A model generated the notes under the pieces. The model worked only from the letters and a program-made list of their open reading frames with translations, ran no database searches and was not told the DNA's origin. The translations under genes and the position numbers were made by a program. This document shows positions 27,022 to 36,388 of a stretch of DNA of 57,267 bases, one piece after another; positions within the stretch are counted from its first letter, which is position 1; every line of letters starts with the position of its first letter. The stretch comes from Ravibacter sp964559125 (lineage in GTDB: Bacteria; Bacteroidota; Bacteroidia; Cytophagales; Spirosomataceae), in NCBI GenBank assembly GCA_964559125.1, contig CAZLGW010000038.1, forward strand, positions 1 through 57,267, given 5' to 3'.

Positions 27022-29358
27022 ATGAAGAATAAGCTAGTATTTTTCCTGATAACATTACCCGTTAGTATTCTGCATGCTCAGGGATGGAAAAACCCCATCG
27101 TCAAACAAGGCCGACTGGGTTCCCCTCTTGTCGAAACCTCGCCTTTCGTTTTCCAGGATAAACTATACCTCCTGGAGAATAATCAGCGCTTCTGGGATGT
27201 CAAAGGCGCTAAACCGGGCGATTACTTTGAAGAAGACGAGGTCAGGATACGAGAGTTACAATCCGGCAAAATAGTATCGGTACCGTTAAAAAATCATGGC
27301 TTCGGAACTGTTTTGGTCCACGATGGAAAGGTACATGTATTCGCGGGCAATTATGGCGACGGCAAACCCTGGCGACAAATGACCGAAATCACTATGACGA
27401 GTTCGTCCGATCTTAAAAACTGGACGAAACCGGTGACTGTTCTGAAGGCGCATGCGAAAGAATTCTTTTTCAATACCGCTGTGTGCCGGGGTAAAGACAA
27501 GTTTATATTGCTATACGAAACCAATGATCCTACATGGAATCCGTTCACATTCAGGTATGTAGAGTCGGATGACCTCGTAAACTGGAAGGAGATTCCGGAT
27601 GCTGTTTACGGAAAGGAAAAGTATGTAGGAGGTCCTGCCCTTTACTATGAAGGAGGGTGGTATTACACGTTATACCTCGAACGTATTAAAATCGGCTACG
27701 AAACACGCATCACTCGTTCTAAAGATTTGGTAAACTGGGAAGATGCCCTCGCCGAACGGCCGTTTATTACCTTCGATCCGATACATAGAAATATACCACT
27801 CCTGGACCCCGGAGTATCGGAAAGTAATGCTTCAGATGTGGAGTTGTGCTATTATAACGGTAAAACCATTTTGTACTTTACAGGAAGCGATCAAACCACT
27901 GCAGGCGATCTGCAGTGGGCGATTTACGAGGGGACGCCCCGGGAATTATTTGAGCAATTTTTCAAAAAAGAGGATAATACAGATGTCATACCACCTGCCC
28001 ATCAGGGCAACTGGACGCCGGTGCTGTTAGCACCCGAAAGGAAGCCCGGGAAAGAACCGGCAAATCCATTTATTGAACGCGACGACATTCCTTCCCCACA
28101 GCAACTGAAGTTTCAGCAGCAACAGTTGGGCGCATTTATTCATTTCGGGCCGGCTACTTACATCTCATCGGACATGATGACGGTACCCGAAGCCTCCATT
28201 TTTAACCCGGACCGGCTTGATGCGGAGCAATGGGTCAGGACGGCAGTCTCTTTCGGGGCGAAACATGTTGTGCTTACGGCAAAGCATCATAATGGGTTCT
28301 GTCTCTGGCCTACCCGTACAACCGACTACTCGGTGAAGAGTTCCCCCTGGAGAAACGGTAAAGGGGATGTCGTAGCCGAATTTGTGAAAGCCTGCAGGAA
28401 ATATGGAGTCAGACCGGGCTTGTACGTATCGGGAGGAGACAAAAATGAAAATTGCACCAGTACGCCGGACCCGATGAGCCAGCGGAAGATTGTGGGGGAT
28501 GTCGATGCCTATTTTACCAGGTATATTGCACAGATACATGAACTGCTCAGTAACTACGGGGAGATCGACTACGTCTGGTTTGACGGAGCGTATGATCCGT
28601 TTGGTTGGGACGTTATGAACGGGAGTACAATGGAGCGCCTGGGAACTGCTTACGGAGATGCTATCAGAACAATGGTACGGAATCTGCAACCTAACGCAGT
28701 GGTTATGGGAGGTACAAGACCTGATGTCAGATGGTCGGGAAGCGAGCAGGGCTGGGCTTCATATCCCTTGTGGAATACCGTCACAACAGAAAATTGGGCT
28801 GAAAACTGGGTGGGACCGGAAAACACCGGCTGGCTTCCTGCCGAAGCGAATATTCATACCCGCGACAGGTGGTTCTGGTATCCGGATTCGGATAAAACAT
28901 TGAGGAGTGTCGACTTTTTGACAAATGTTTACCTGGAATCGATTGGAAGAGGCGCGAATCTTCTGATCAACATGACGCCCGATACCAGTGGGCTGATCGT
29001 AACTGCGGAGCGCCAAAGACTGGCAGATTTTGGTAGGAAAATAGAGGCGCTGTTTTCAAAAGAAGTTAAAAAGCTCCAATCGGTCAGCGCTGAAAACGAA
29101 ACCGTTATTGACTTGAATAGAAAAGCTAGACTGGGGTGGCTTGAGATAGAAGAAGATATTGCCAAAGGTCAGCATATCAGCTCCTACAGGCTTGAAGCCT
29201 GGATAGATGGCAAGTGGAAGGAAGTGGCTTCAGGGAGCAGCGTAGGGCGCAAACGTATTCAGCAAATAGAAGATGTACAGACAGATCGCCTGAAATTCAG
29301 CGTCGTGTCATACCGGCCTGATATAGCCCTGCTGCAGGTCGTTTTATATGGTCGTTAA
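27022..29358 (+). CDS. five-bladed propeller fused to GH29-like alpha-L-fucosidase
   Basis: The 778-residue protein has a signal peptide ending LHAQ. Residues ~20-325 form a GH43/GH32-type five-bladed propeller (repeated W-x-x-P...S-x-D-L-x-N-W segments such as SSSDLKNWTKP and SKDLVNWED). Residues ~362-660 are a GH29-like TIM barrel (LGAFIHFGP, HVVLTAKHHNGFCLWPT, and VWFDGAYDP with the likely nucleophile Asp521). Glu575 in GSEQGW may be the acid/base. A beta-sandwich closes the protein. The GH29 part should release alpha-L-fucose; the propeller may bind or cut a second sugar. Base composition is close to backbone. Confidence 0.85.
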   Translation: MKNKLVFFLITLPVSILHAQGWKNPIVKQGRLGSPLVETSPFVFQDKLYLLENNQRFWDVKGAKPGDYFEEDEVRIRELQSGKIVSVPLKNHGFGTVLVHDGKVHVFAGNYGDGKPWRQMTEITMTSSSDLKNWTKPVTVLKAHAKEFFFNTAVCRGKDKFILLYETNDPTWNPFTFRYVESDDLVNWKEIPDAVYGKEKYVGGPALYYEGGWYYTLYLERIKIGYETRITRSKDLVNWEDALAERPFITFDPIHRNIPLLDPGVSESNASDVELCYYNGKTILYFTGSDQTTAGDLQWAIYEGTPRELFEQFFKKEDNTDVIPPAHQGNWTPVLLAPERKPGKEPANPFIERDDIPSPQQLKFQQQQLGAFIHFGPATYISSDMMTVPEASIFNPDRLDAEQWVRTAVSFGAKHVVLTAKHHNGFCLWPTRTTDYSVKSSPWRNGKGDVVAEFVKACRKYGVRPGLYVSGGDKNENCTSTPDPMSQRKIVGDVDAYFTRYIAQIHELLSNYGEIDYVWFDGAYDPFGWDVMNGSTMERLGTAYGDAIRTMVRNLQPNAVVMGGTRPDVRWSGSEQGWASYPLWNTVTTENWAENWVGPENTGWLPAEANIHTRDRWFWYPDSDKTLRSVDFLTNVYLESIGRGANLLINMTPDTSGLIVTAERQRLADFGRKIEALFSKEVKKLQSVSAENETVIDLNRKARLGWLEIEEDIAKGQHISSYRLEAWIDGKWKEVASGSSVGRKRIQQIEDVQTDRLKFSVVSYRPDIALLQVVLYGR

Positions 29359-29376
29359 ATTTGAAGCGAAATTGAG

Positions 29377-29811
29377 ATGCGTGGATTAATACTTGTCCTG
29401 TACGCCCTACTGATAGTCCTGGCGGCATGCCAGTCAATACAACCGGAAAATGATGCGGTAGCGCGTCAGGCTTCCCGTCGCTTCGGCTCGGTTACCGGCC
29501 TTAAACCGGAAAAAGTAGCCTACTACAAGGAACTGCATGCCGAGACATGGCCGGGCGTGCTGAAGAAAATTGAGGAATGTAACATCAGGAATTACTCGAT
29601 CTATCTTCATGAAATAGAGGGAAGGACCTACTTGTTCAGCTACCACGAATATGTTGGAGACGATTACGAAGAAGACATGAAAAAGATGGCGGACGACAGT
29701 ACGACCCAACGCTGGTGGAGAGAAACGGATCCCTGCCAGATACCTTTACCGGAAGCTACCGGCGGGAACAAAATATGGGCGAATATGGAGGAAGTATTTC
29801 ACACGGATTAA
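29377..29811 (+). CDS. L-rhamnose/L-fucose mutarotase-like lipoprotein
   Basis: The 144-residue protein belongs to the RhaM/DUF718 mutarotase family, which interconverts alpha and beta anomers of 6-deoxysugars. Typical blocks are KVAYYKELHAETWPGVLKKI, NYSIYLHEI, DSTTQRWWRETDPCQIPLP and WANMEEVFH. Unlike the classical cytoplasmic enzyme of about 104 residues, it has an N-terminal lipoprotein signal (LIVLAAC, Cys18), so it is predicted to be exported and anchored. It lies between the GH29-like enzyme (18 bases upstream) and the GH2 gene (83 bases downstream), which supports a deoxysugar as released product. Confidence 0.85.
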   Translation: MRGLILVLYALLIVLAACQSIQPENDAVARQASRRFGSVTGLKPEKVAYYKELHAETWPGVLKKIEECNIRNYSIYLHEIEGRTYLFSYHEYVGDDYEEDMKKMADDSTTQRWWRETDPCQIPLPEATGGNKIWANMEEVFHTD

Positions 29812-29894
29812 AAAAACAGGCATTGTTTATTTGAATATAGGCGCTTGTTCATAAGCTTCATCATCAATATACTAAGTGACTTGTCGATCATTGA

Positions 29895-32800
29895 ATGAAA
29901 AAAGCAGCTCTTTTTCTGATGGCTTGCTGTATATCCGGCTGGATACAGGCACAAGAATTACAATCCATCTCCGGGACATGGCGATTTAAACTGGATAGTA
30001 ATGACAGGGGAATTTCAGAAAACTGGCAAAATGAAAAGCTACCGGAGTTGATACAGCTTCCGGGAACTACGGATGAAGCGGGGTACGGAGAAAAAACATC
30101 CGGTTCTGAATTTGGTACTCTGACACGTGAATACAAATACTATGGACCGGCCTGGTACCAGCGGGAGGTCGAAATTCCTGTAAGCTGGAAGGACAAAAGG
30201 GTTGGCCTCAAACTGGAACGGGTGATGTGGGAGTCCCGTGTATATCTGAATGGAATAGAAATTTCGATCAAAGATGCATTAAACTCCCCTCATTATCACG
30301 ATTTAGGATATGTTTTACCCGGCAAACACACTTTGACCATTCGTATAAACAACGACCTTATTCACAATATTGGAGATAAGGGGAGTCTCTATACTGAATA
30401 TGCCCAGAGTATCTGGAATGGGATAGTCGGAGACATTTTTCTTATAGCACAGAAAAAGGTGCGGATGGACAATCCACAGATTTATACCTATATACATCCT
30501 CGTTCTTTCCTGGTTAAAGATACCCTGATTAATGAAACTGGTAGAAAAATAACCGTAAATATTAGCTTACGCCTAAAAGAAAGAGAATCTGGGTTGACGG
30601 TGTTTTCTCAAACACTCAGCAAGGTTTTGCAACCGGGAAAAAACAATTTTGACCATACAACCCGGCTGCCGGAAAAAATCCGGTTATGGGATGACGTCAA
30701 TCCTCATCTGTACATCCTTGAATTAACGGTGGATCAAAAGAATGAATCATGGGATAGGCGGGAAATAGAAATAGGGTTTCGTGAAATAACCACCTCCCGA
30801 TCCAAAGTTTTAGTAAACGGGAATCCGGTTTTTCTCAGGGGAAACCTAGATTGCGTACACTTTCCGTTAACGGGATATCCCTCTTGTAAAGTGGAGGATT
30901 GGGAGCGAATATTCCGTATTTACAAAAGCTATGGGCTGAATCACGTTCGCTTTCATTCATGGTGTCCACCGAAGGCTGCGTTTACTGCAGCTGATCGCAT
31001 AGGGATTTATGTGCAGGCGGAAGTTATCTGGATAGATTCTTGGATGACCAATACGCCATCCGGCAGAAAAGAGATGATAACAAAAGGGAATCCTGATGGA
31101 CTAGGGAAAAACCCGTCTGCCGATGCGTTTGTACAAAGCGAACTGAGACGTATGCTGGATGCTTATGGTAACCACCCTTCTTTTGCGATGCAGTGCATCG
31201 GGAACGAGCTTGGAAATTCTGACTTTGAGATTATGGAGTCCTGGATAAAGCCTTTGAAGGATAAGGATTCCCGCCGTCTGTATTCAGCCTCAACTGCTCG
31301 CACAATTACCCCTTCAGATCAGTATATGGTTACGCATTACATTCAAGGAATCGGCAATACCCGGGGTTTACAGAAAGAGGCATCCACCAACTGGGATTTT
31401 GAAGAGGTGTATTCCCTGGCTGATATTCCCATCATAGCCCATGAAATCGGTCAGTGGCCTGTTTATCCCAGGTGGAGTGAGATTAAAAAATACAAAGGAG
31501 TGTTTAAAGCCCGTAATCTGGAAGAATTTAAAGAAGTTGCCCGAAACAATAAAATAGAGGAGCAAAACGAATCATTCCTGCGCTCCTCCGGAGCATTAAA
31601 TCAGATATTGTATAAATATGAGATAGAGTCGTTTCTTCGTACGCCTTCCTGTGCGGGTATTCAACTCTTGAGTATGCAGGATTATCAGGGGCAGGGAGAG
31701 GCGCTGATTGGCTGGTTAGATGTGTTCTATGACAGCAAAGGCCTTACTTCTCCCGAAAAGTTTCGCTCCCACATGGATACAATCGTACCCTTATTGCGTA
31801 TGCCCAAATTTGTATGGAGCAACAATGAGACATTTACAGCTGACATACAACTGGCGCACTATGGGACACAGCCCCTGTATGATGCGCTGTTCTGGAAAAT
31901 AAAGGACGAAGCCGGAAATATCATTGCAAAAGGACAAACTGAAGAAGGTATTTTCCGGATTGGTACCTCTTTAATAGCAGGTAAAATAGAATGTAATTTA
32001 TTCGAAATTAGTAGTCCTGAAAAACTTACTGTCGAGGTTGGACTACTGAATGATGCAATAGTTAATACCTGGAATATTTGGGTCTATCCATCTTTTGAAT
32101 CACTGAAAAAGGGGAACGTTTATGTTACCCGGAGAATGGATGACGAATGTATCAGGCGCTTGTCTATTGGAGAAAAAGTCCTATTACTTGCATCGGAATT
32201 GGGTACTGAACAGTCAGCAGATAAAATCAGTTTTTATCCACTCTACTGGTCTTTGACTTTTTTTCCCGGGCAAGGCAAGAATACCATAGGTTTGGTCGTA
32301 CGAGATAAGCATCCGATATTCCGGCAATTTCCCACAGACCACCATAGCGACTGGCAATGGCAAGCAATTTACCAGAATGCACGTGCCTTTTATATCAATG
32401 ATTATCCGGAATCCTTGAAGCCCATGGCTCAGCCGATAGATGATTTTCACAGGAATAATAAGCTTGGTGCTATTTTTGAGATAAAAGTCGGAAAAGGGAA
32501 GTTATTAGTATGTGGTTTCGACCTGACAGACGAAAAAAATCCCGTAGCCAGGCAACTGAAAAGCAGTATACTTGACTATATGAATTCTCCCGTTTTCAAT
32601 CCTGAACACGAACAGGACGTGACAGGTTTGCAAAAAATGTTCGTCTATGTAGAGCCTTTAAAAAGTACAATACCGGGAGAATTCGAAAAAGCGCTACTTT
32701 ATATTGATTGCGGTGCCGGCATATCCGATGAATACACTGCGTGGAGTTTATCTCGCGATAAATTTGAAAGCCATAAAGAATCTGATTACGAGGTTGTATG

Positions 32801-33110
32801 CGACAGGGTATCTGCATCCGGTAATAACTCCTTTTGGGAAGGGGAGGAAATAACCTTAACCATCCAATGTCCACAAGGCATGATTGGGACTTTGTTCGTT
32901 TGCTTTACGGACGACGAAAACGGGAAAAGAGAGGGTGACATCCTATTCGAGGAGCGCCATTTTAATTTGAGTAAGGGGAGAGATAAGGAATTGTGGGTGC
33001 GGTTTCATGTTATGAGGGAAGATTCTAACGATGGAATACTTGTTTTGAAGGCGAAGGTTAAAGGGGGTGAGAATTTGAGAATATCAAAGGTAGTATTAGA
33101 AGAAGATTGA
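29895..33110 (+). CDS. GH2 family glycosidase
   Basis: The 1071-residue secreted enzyme has a signal peptide ending WIQAQ, a jelly-roll sugar-binding domain (about 20-190, with WYQREVEIPVSWKDKRVGL), an Ig-like domain, and a TIM barrel from about residue 300 (HVRFHSWCPPKAA). The acid/base is probably Glu438 in IGNELGN and the nucleophile Glu517 in IAHEIGQW. The remaining ~350 residues form additional beta domains. GH2 includes beta-galactosidases, beta-glucuronidases, beta-mannosidases and others; the specificity cannot be read from sequence alone. The gene is AT-rich compared with the flanking housekeeping genes (25 of 60 G+C in the line at 32161). It closes the glycan operon. Confidence 0.9.
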   Translation: MKKAALFLMACCISGWIQAQELQSISGTWRFKLDSNDRGISENWQNEKLPELIQLPGTTDEAGYGEKTSGSEFGTLTREYKYYGPAWYQREVEIPVSWKDKRVGLKLERVMWESRVYLNGIEISIKDALNSPHYHDLGYVLPGKHTLTIRINNDLIHNIGDKGSLYTEYAQSIWNGIVGDIFLIAQKKVRMDNPQIYTYIHPRSFLVKDTLINETGRKITVNISLRLKERESGLTVFSQTLSKVLQPGKNNFDHTTRLPEKIRLWDDVNPHLYILELTVDQKNESWDRREIEIGFREITTSRSKVLVNGNPVFLRGNLDCVHFPLTGYPSCKVEDWERIFRIYKSYGLNHVRFHSWCPPKAAFTAADRIGIYVQAEVIWIDSWMTNTPSGRKEMITKGNPDGLGKNPSADAFVQSELRRMLDAYGNHPSFAMQCIGNELGNSDFEIMESWIKPLKDKDSRRLYSASTARTITPSDQYMVTHYIQGIGNTRGLQKEASTNWDFEEVYSLADIPIIAHEIGQWPVYPRWSEIKKYKGVFKARNLEEFKEVARNNKIEEQNESFLRSSGALNQILYKYEIESFLRTPSCAGIQLLSMQDYQGQGEALIGWLDVFYDSKGLTSPEKFRSHMDTIVPLLRMPKFVWSNNETFTADIQLAHYGTQPLYDALFWKIKDEAGNIIAKGQTEEGIFRIGTSLIAGKIECNLFEISSPEKLTVEVGLLNDAIVNTWNIWVYPSFESLKKGNVYVTRRMDDECIRRLSIGEKVLLLASELGTEQSADKISFYPLYWSLTFFPGQGKNTIGLVVRDKHPIFRQFPTDHHSDWQWQAIYQNARAFYINDYPESLKPMAQPIDDFHRNNKLGAIFEIKVGKGKLLVCGFDLTDEKNPVARQLKSSILDYMNSPVFNPEHEQDVTGLQKMFVYVEPLKSTIPGEFEKALLYIDCGAGISDEYTAWSLSRDKFESHKESDYEVVCDRVSASGNNSFWEGEEITLTIQCPQGMIGTLFVCFTDDENGKREGDILFEERHFNLSKGRDKELWVRFHVMREDSNDGILVLKAKVKGGENLRISKVVLEED

Positions 33111-33196
33111 CAAAGAACATGTTGGTTCAATGCTCTCTCTCTGATCAGTCAACCGACCCGGGCCAATCTGCAGACATACGATCCACTTGCATAAAT

Positions 33197-33218
33197 AGTG
33201 CCGAAACCGGCAAAAAAA
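33197..33218 (+). promoter_or_regulatory. candidate operator C of the transporter operon
   Basis: AGTGCCGAAACCGGCAAAAA matches sites A and B near araC/susC. It stands 27 bases before a -7-like box, the same spacing as site B. It implies control by the same regulator. Confidence 0.65.
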
Positions 33219-33245
33219 GAGTCGGGATCAACCGCGCTTATCCCC

Positions 33246-33253
33246 GAATTTTG
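33246..33253 (+). promoter_or_regulatory. -7-like box of the SSS-lut operon
   Basis: GAATTTTG differs from TAnnTTTG only at the first base. It lies 53 bases before the GTG at 33306, close to the 50 bases seen at susC. Its position argues against the longer reading that would start at 33198. Confidence 0.5.
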
Positions 33254-33305
33254 CTTCCGGCAGTTAAACAAACCTATTCCTAATCCCCCTTTCACCGAAA
33301 CAAAC

Positions 33306-34958
33306 GTGATCAGCACTCCCGACCTTCTGATATGTATCGCTTACATCCTGGCCATTGTCTGGATAGGGCTCAGGGCTGGGGTAAAAAGGAGTAAACAGGG
33401 AGAAGAAGGCGTCTCTACGGATTATTTTCTCGCCGGGAAAACACTTCGCTGGCCGGTCATCGGCCTGGCGCTGTTTGCCACCAATATATCCTGCATCCAC
33501 CTGGTAAGCCTGGCCCAGTCGGGCTTTGATACCGGGTTGCTGAACGGCAACTTCGAGTGGATGGCAGCCTTTACGCTGATCCTGCTGGCGTTGTTTTTTG
33601 TGCCTTTTTATATTAAATCGGGGGTTGCGACCCTGCCCGACTTCCTGGAAAGGCGCTATAACCGGGCTTGCCGCGATTGGCTTACGATCGTCTCCGTCAT
33701 ATCGGCGATCATTATTCATATTGCCTTTTCCCTCCTTGCCGGAGGCATCGTGCTCGAAACGCTCCTGGGCGTCAATATGTATGTGAGCGTAACGGTTATT
33801 TCGGTGCTTGTGGCTTTGTATACGGTCATTGGCGGACTGAAGGCCGTAGTGGTGACCGAATCGATCCAGACGGTCGTGCTGGTCCTTGGAGCGCTGATCA
33901 TCACGGCGGTTTCATGGACAAAACTGGGTGGCTGGCAGCCTCTTACCGATGTGCTGCAGGCGACCGGGAGCATGGAAAAAATCTCCATGCTGCGTCCGGA
34001 GGGAGATCCGGACGGGATGCCCTGGTATGCGGTTTTCCTGGGATACCCGGTGCTGGGGATCTGGTATTGGTGCGCCGATCAGACGATCGTACAGCGCGTC
34101 CTTGGAGCCCGTGACGAGAACCATGCCAAAGCAGGGGCGCTCTTTTGCGGATTTATTAAAATACTGCCTGTTTTTATCTTCGTAATGCCCGGCTTGTTTG
34201 CTTATGCGCTTGCTCACAAAGGTCTTCTTAATCTGGAATCGGTCACTACAATTTCGGGACAGGGCGAAAAAGTGGTGAACAGCAAGGGGATCTATACCCT
34301 GATGATTTCGCAACTGCTGCCAAGCGGTCTTGTAGGGATAGTAGTAGCCGCTTTGCTTTCAGGCCTGATGAGCCAGGTTTCCGGAGCCCTCAATTCGATA
34401 GCTACTCTTGTCAGTTTTGATCTTATTAAACGAAACCGGCCTGCGATAACAGATGAGCGCCTGGTCTTCTGGGGGCGTGTTTCGGCCGGGGTAGCGCTGG
34501 TCGTTTCGATAGCGCTGCTGCCGTTGCTCAACCTGTATGAGAGCCTGTTTGTAGGGCTCAACGATGTGATCGCCCATATCGCACCGCCCATTACCTGCGT
34601 GTTTCTCTTAGGGGTGTTCTGGAAAAAAGCCTCCGCACTTTCAGCCCAGTATACGCTGTGGGCAGGCTCTTTGCTCGGGGTTTTAGTCTATGCGTGGGGT
34701 AAATTATATCCCTTGTCGCTGCCCGGAAAGATCCCTTTTATGATGACGGCATTTTACCTTTTTTGCTTCTGTGTCTTTTTCCAGGGGGTCTTGTCCTTTG
34801 TTTTCCCCGTCAGGCATACGGCAGAAAGCAGGTATCTCTACTGGAGTTCGCCTCTTGAACCATTGCGGCAGCCGGGCTGGAAAGGACTGGCCAACTACAA
34901 GGTGTTGTCGGGGATCCTGATCGCCCTTATGGCAGGGCTGTATATTGTTTTTAATTGA
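33306..34958 (+). CDS. SSS-family sodium:solute (sugar) symporter
   Basis: The 550-residue inner-membrane protein has about 14 transmembrane segments. The SSS signature regions are visible in TDYFLAGKTLRWPVIGLALFATNIS and in YTVIGGLKAVVVTE. The motif WYWCADQTIVQRVLGA is typical of the sugar-transporting SGLT branch. It would import a free monosaccharide, likely fucose or rhamnose, with Na+. I chose GTG 33306, which encodes MISTPDLLICIAY, over GTG 33198: the extra 36 residues are Pro-rich, unlike the family, and overlap operator C and the -7 box. First gene of the SSS-lutB-lutC-SDR-lutA operon. Confidence 0.9.
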   Translation: MISTPDLLICIAYILAIVWIGLRAGVKRSKQGEEGVSTDYFLAGKTLRWPVIGLALFATNISCIHLVSLAQSGFDTGLLNGNFEWMAAFTLILLALFFVPFYIKSGVATLPDFLERRYNRACRDWLTIVSVISAIIIHIAFSLLAGGIVLETLLGVNMYVSVTVISVLVALYTVIGGLKAVVVTESIQTVVLVLGALIITAVSWTKLGGWQPLTDVLQATGSMEKISMLRPEGDPDGMPWYAVFLGYPVLGIWYWCADQTIVQRVLGARDENHAKAGALFCGFIKILPVFIFVMPGLFAYALAHKGLLNLESVTTISGQGEKVVNSKGIYTLMISQLLPSGLVGIVVAALLSGLMSQVSGALNSIATLVSFDLIKRNRPAITDERLVFWGRVSAGVALVVSIALLPLLNLYESLFVGLNDVIAHIAPPITCVFLLGVFWKKASALSAQYTLWAGSLLGVLVYAWGKLYPLSLPGKIPFMMTAFYLFCFCVFFQGVLSFVFPVRHTAESRYLYWSSPLEPLRQPGWKGLANYKVLSGILIALMAGLYIVFN

Positions 34959-34972
34959 AAAATCGTCTGAAT

Positions 34973-36364
34973 ATGACATCGCGGGAAAAGGTTTTCCAGG
35001 CAGAGAGTAAGGCAAAAACGGCGGATCTTACCCACCGGGCGATTATCAATCGTGTATTAAAGCAGTCTGACGACGCTTTTAAGAAAGGGAAGGAGCAATT
35101 TGCGGACCTGGATAAAGCCCGGAAACAGGCTGCCGGTATTAAGATGCACACAATCGCCCGCCTGGACCATTACCTCCTGGAATTTGAGTCTAATTTCGCC
35201 AAAGCCGGCGGTAAGGTCATATGGGCCGGGAATGCGCAGCAGGCGCTCGATGCGATAGCGGAGATCTGCAGGAAGAAACGCGCCTCTGTCGTCGTGAAAA
35301 GCAAATCGATGGTGACCGAAGAGATTCATCTTAATCCTTTCCTGGAAGAAAGGGGCATCGAGGTAGTGGAAACGGACCTGGGCGAGTATATCCAGCAGCT
35401 TGCAGGCGAGCCGCCTTACCATATCGTGGCGCCCTCCATGCACAAGAGCAAAGAAGAAGTTGCCCGGCTTTTCCACGAAAAATTAAACGTTCCGCCCGGG
35501 CTTACCCCGGAAGAGCTGACGCTTGCGGCGAGGGAGAAGCTGAGACGAAAATTCCGGGAGGCAGAAATCGGTATTACAGGTGCGAATTTTATACTCGCCG
35601 ACATTGGCGGCATAGCTATTACGGAAAACGAGGGAAATGCCAGGCTTACAACCAGCTTTCCTTCTACGCATATTGTAGTGACCGGTATTGAGAAAGTGCT
35701 GCCGTCGGTAAGGGATCTCGGTCTTTTCTGGCCGTTGCTGGCTACGCACGGCTCGGGACAGAAAATAGCGGTTTACAATTCGGTCTTTACCGGCCCCAGG
35801 AAGCCGGCAGAAGCAGACGGGCCGGAAGAAATGTATGTCATCCTGCTGGACAACGGGCGTACCGGCATCCTGGCAGATCCTGTAGCCAGGGAAAGTCTGC
35901 ACTGTATCCGGTGTGGTGCGTGCCTGAATGTTTGTCCTGTATATAAAAATATAGGCGGCCACACTTACCGTGCTACCTACAGCGGGCCGATCGGTTCGGT
36001 CATTACGCCTTACCTGCGGGGAATGAGGGAAAACAAACACCTGAGCTATGCATCTTCTTTGTGTGGGGCCTGTACGGAGATATGTCCCGTGGGTATCAAC
36101 CTGCACGGCCTGCTTCTGCATAACCGAAGGAGTGCTGTCAGGGATCATCATGGCGGCATTCTTGAAAAAGCTGCCTGGCAAGGCTGGAAAATCGTCAGTA
36201 AAGACCGCCGGCTACTCGATGCAGCGGGAGGGAAAATGAAAAATTTTGTAATAAACAGGCTGTTTTCCGCTCAATGGGGCGATCATCGGAAGTTGCCGGT
36301 TTTTGCGGGGAAATCGTTTAGCAGGCAGTGGAAGGAAAAGGAGCAGGGTAGCGCCGGAAAATAA
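34973..36364 (+). CDS. lutB: L-lactate utilisation iron-sulfur protein LutB
   Basis: The 463-residue protein is the LutB-type subunit of the LutABC L-lactate oxidation complex. An N-terminal LUD domain covers about residues 60-300. Two [4Fe-4S] ferredoxin motifs follow: CIRCGACLNVCP (C311, 314, 317, 321) and CGACTEICPVG (C364, 367, 371). ATG 34973 begins 14 bases after the symporter stop; an in-frame TTG at 34955 overlaps that stop and is less likely. In this operon it would oxidise L-lactate formed from deoxysugar breakdown to pyruvate. The stretch is GC-rich (37 of 60 in the line at 35221). Confidence 0.95.
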   Translation: MTSREKVFQAESKAKTADLTHRAIINRVLKQSDDAFKKGKEQFADLDKARKQAAGIKMHTIARLDHYLLEFESNFAKAGGKVIWAGNAQQALDAIAEICRKKRASVVVKSKSMVTEEIHLNPFLEERGIEVVETDLGEYIQQLAGEPPYHIVAPSMHKSKEEVARLFHEKLNVPPGLTPEELTLAAREKLRRKFREAEIGITGANFILADIGGIAITENEGNARLTTSFPSTHIVVTGIEKVLPSVRDLGLFWPLLATHGSGQKIAVYNSVFTGPRKPAEADGPEEMYVILLDNGRTGILADPVARESLHCIRCGACLNVCPVYKNIGGHTYRATYSGPIGSVITPYLRGMRENKHLSYASSLCGACTEICPVGINLHGLLLHNRRSAVRDHHGGILEKAAWQGWKIVSKDRRLLDAAGGKMKNFVINRLFSAQWGDHRKLPVFAGKSFSRQWKEKEQGSAGK

Positions 36365-36388
36365 ATATAGCAGGCAATTTAGTTTTGA

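Noticed and set aside
33198..33305. N-terminal extension of the SSS symporter from GTG 33198
   Set aside because: It would overlap the proposed operator and -7 box, is Pro-rich and unlike the family start; GTG 33306 fits better.
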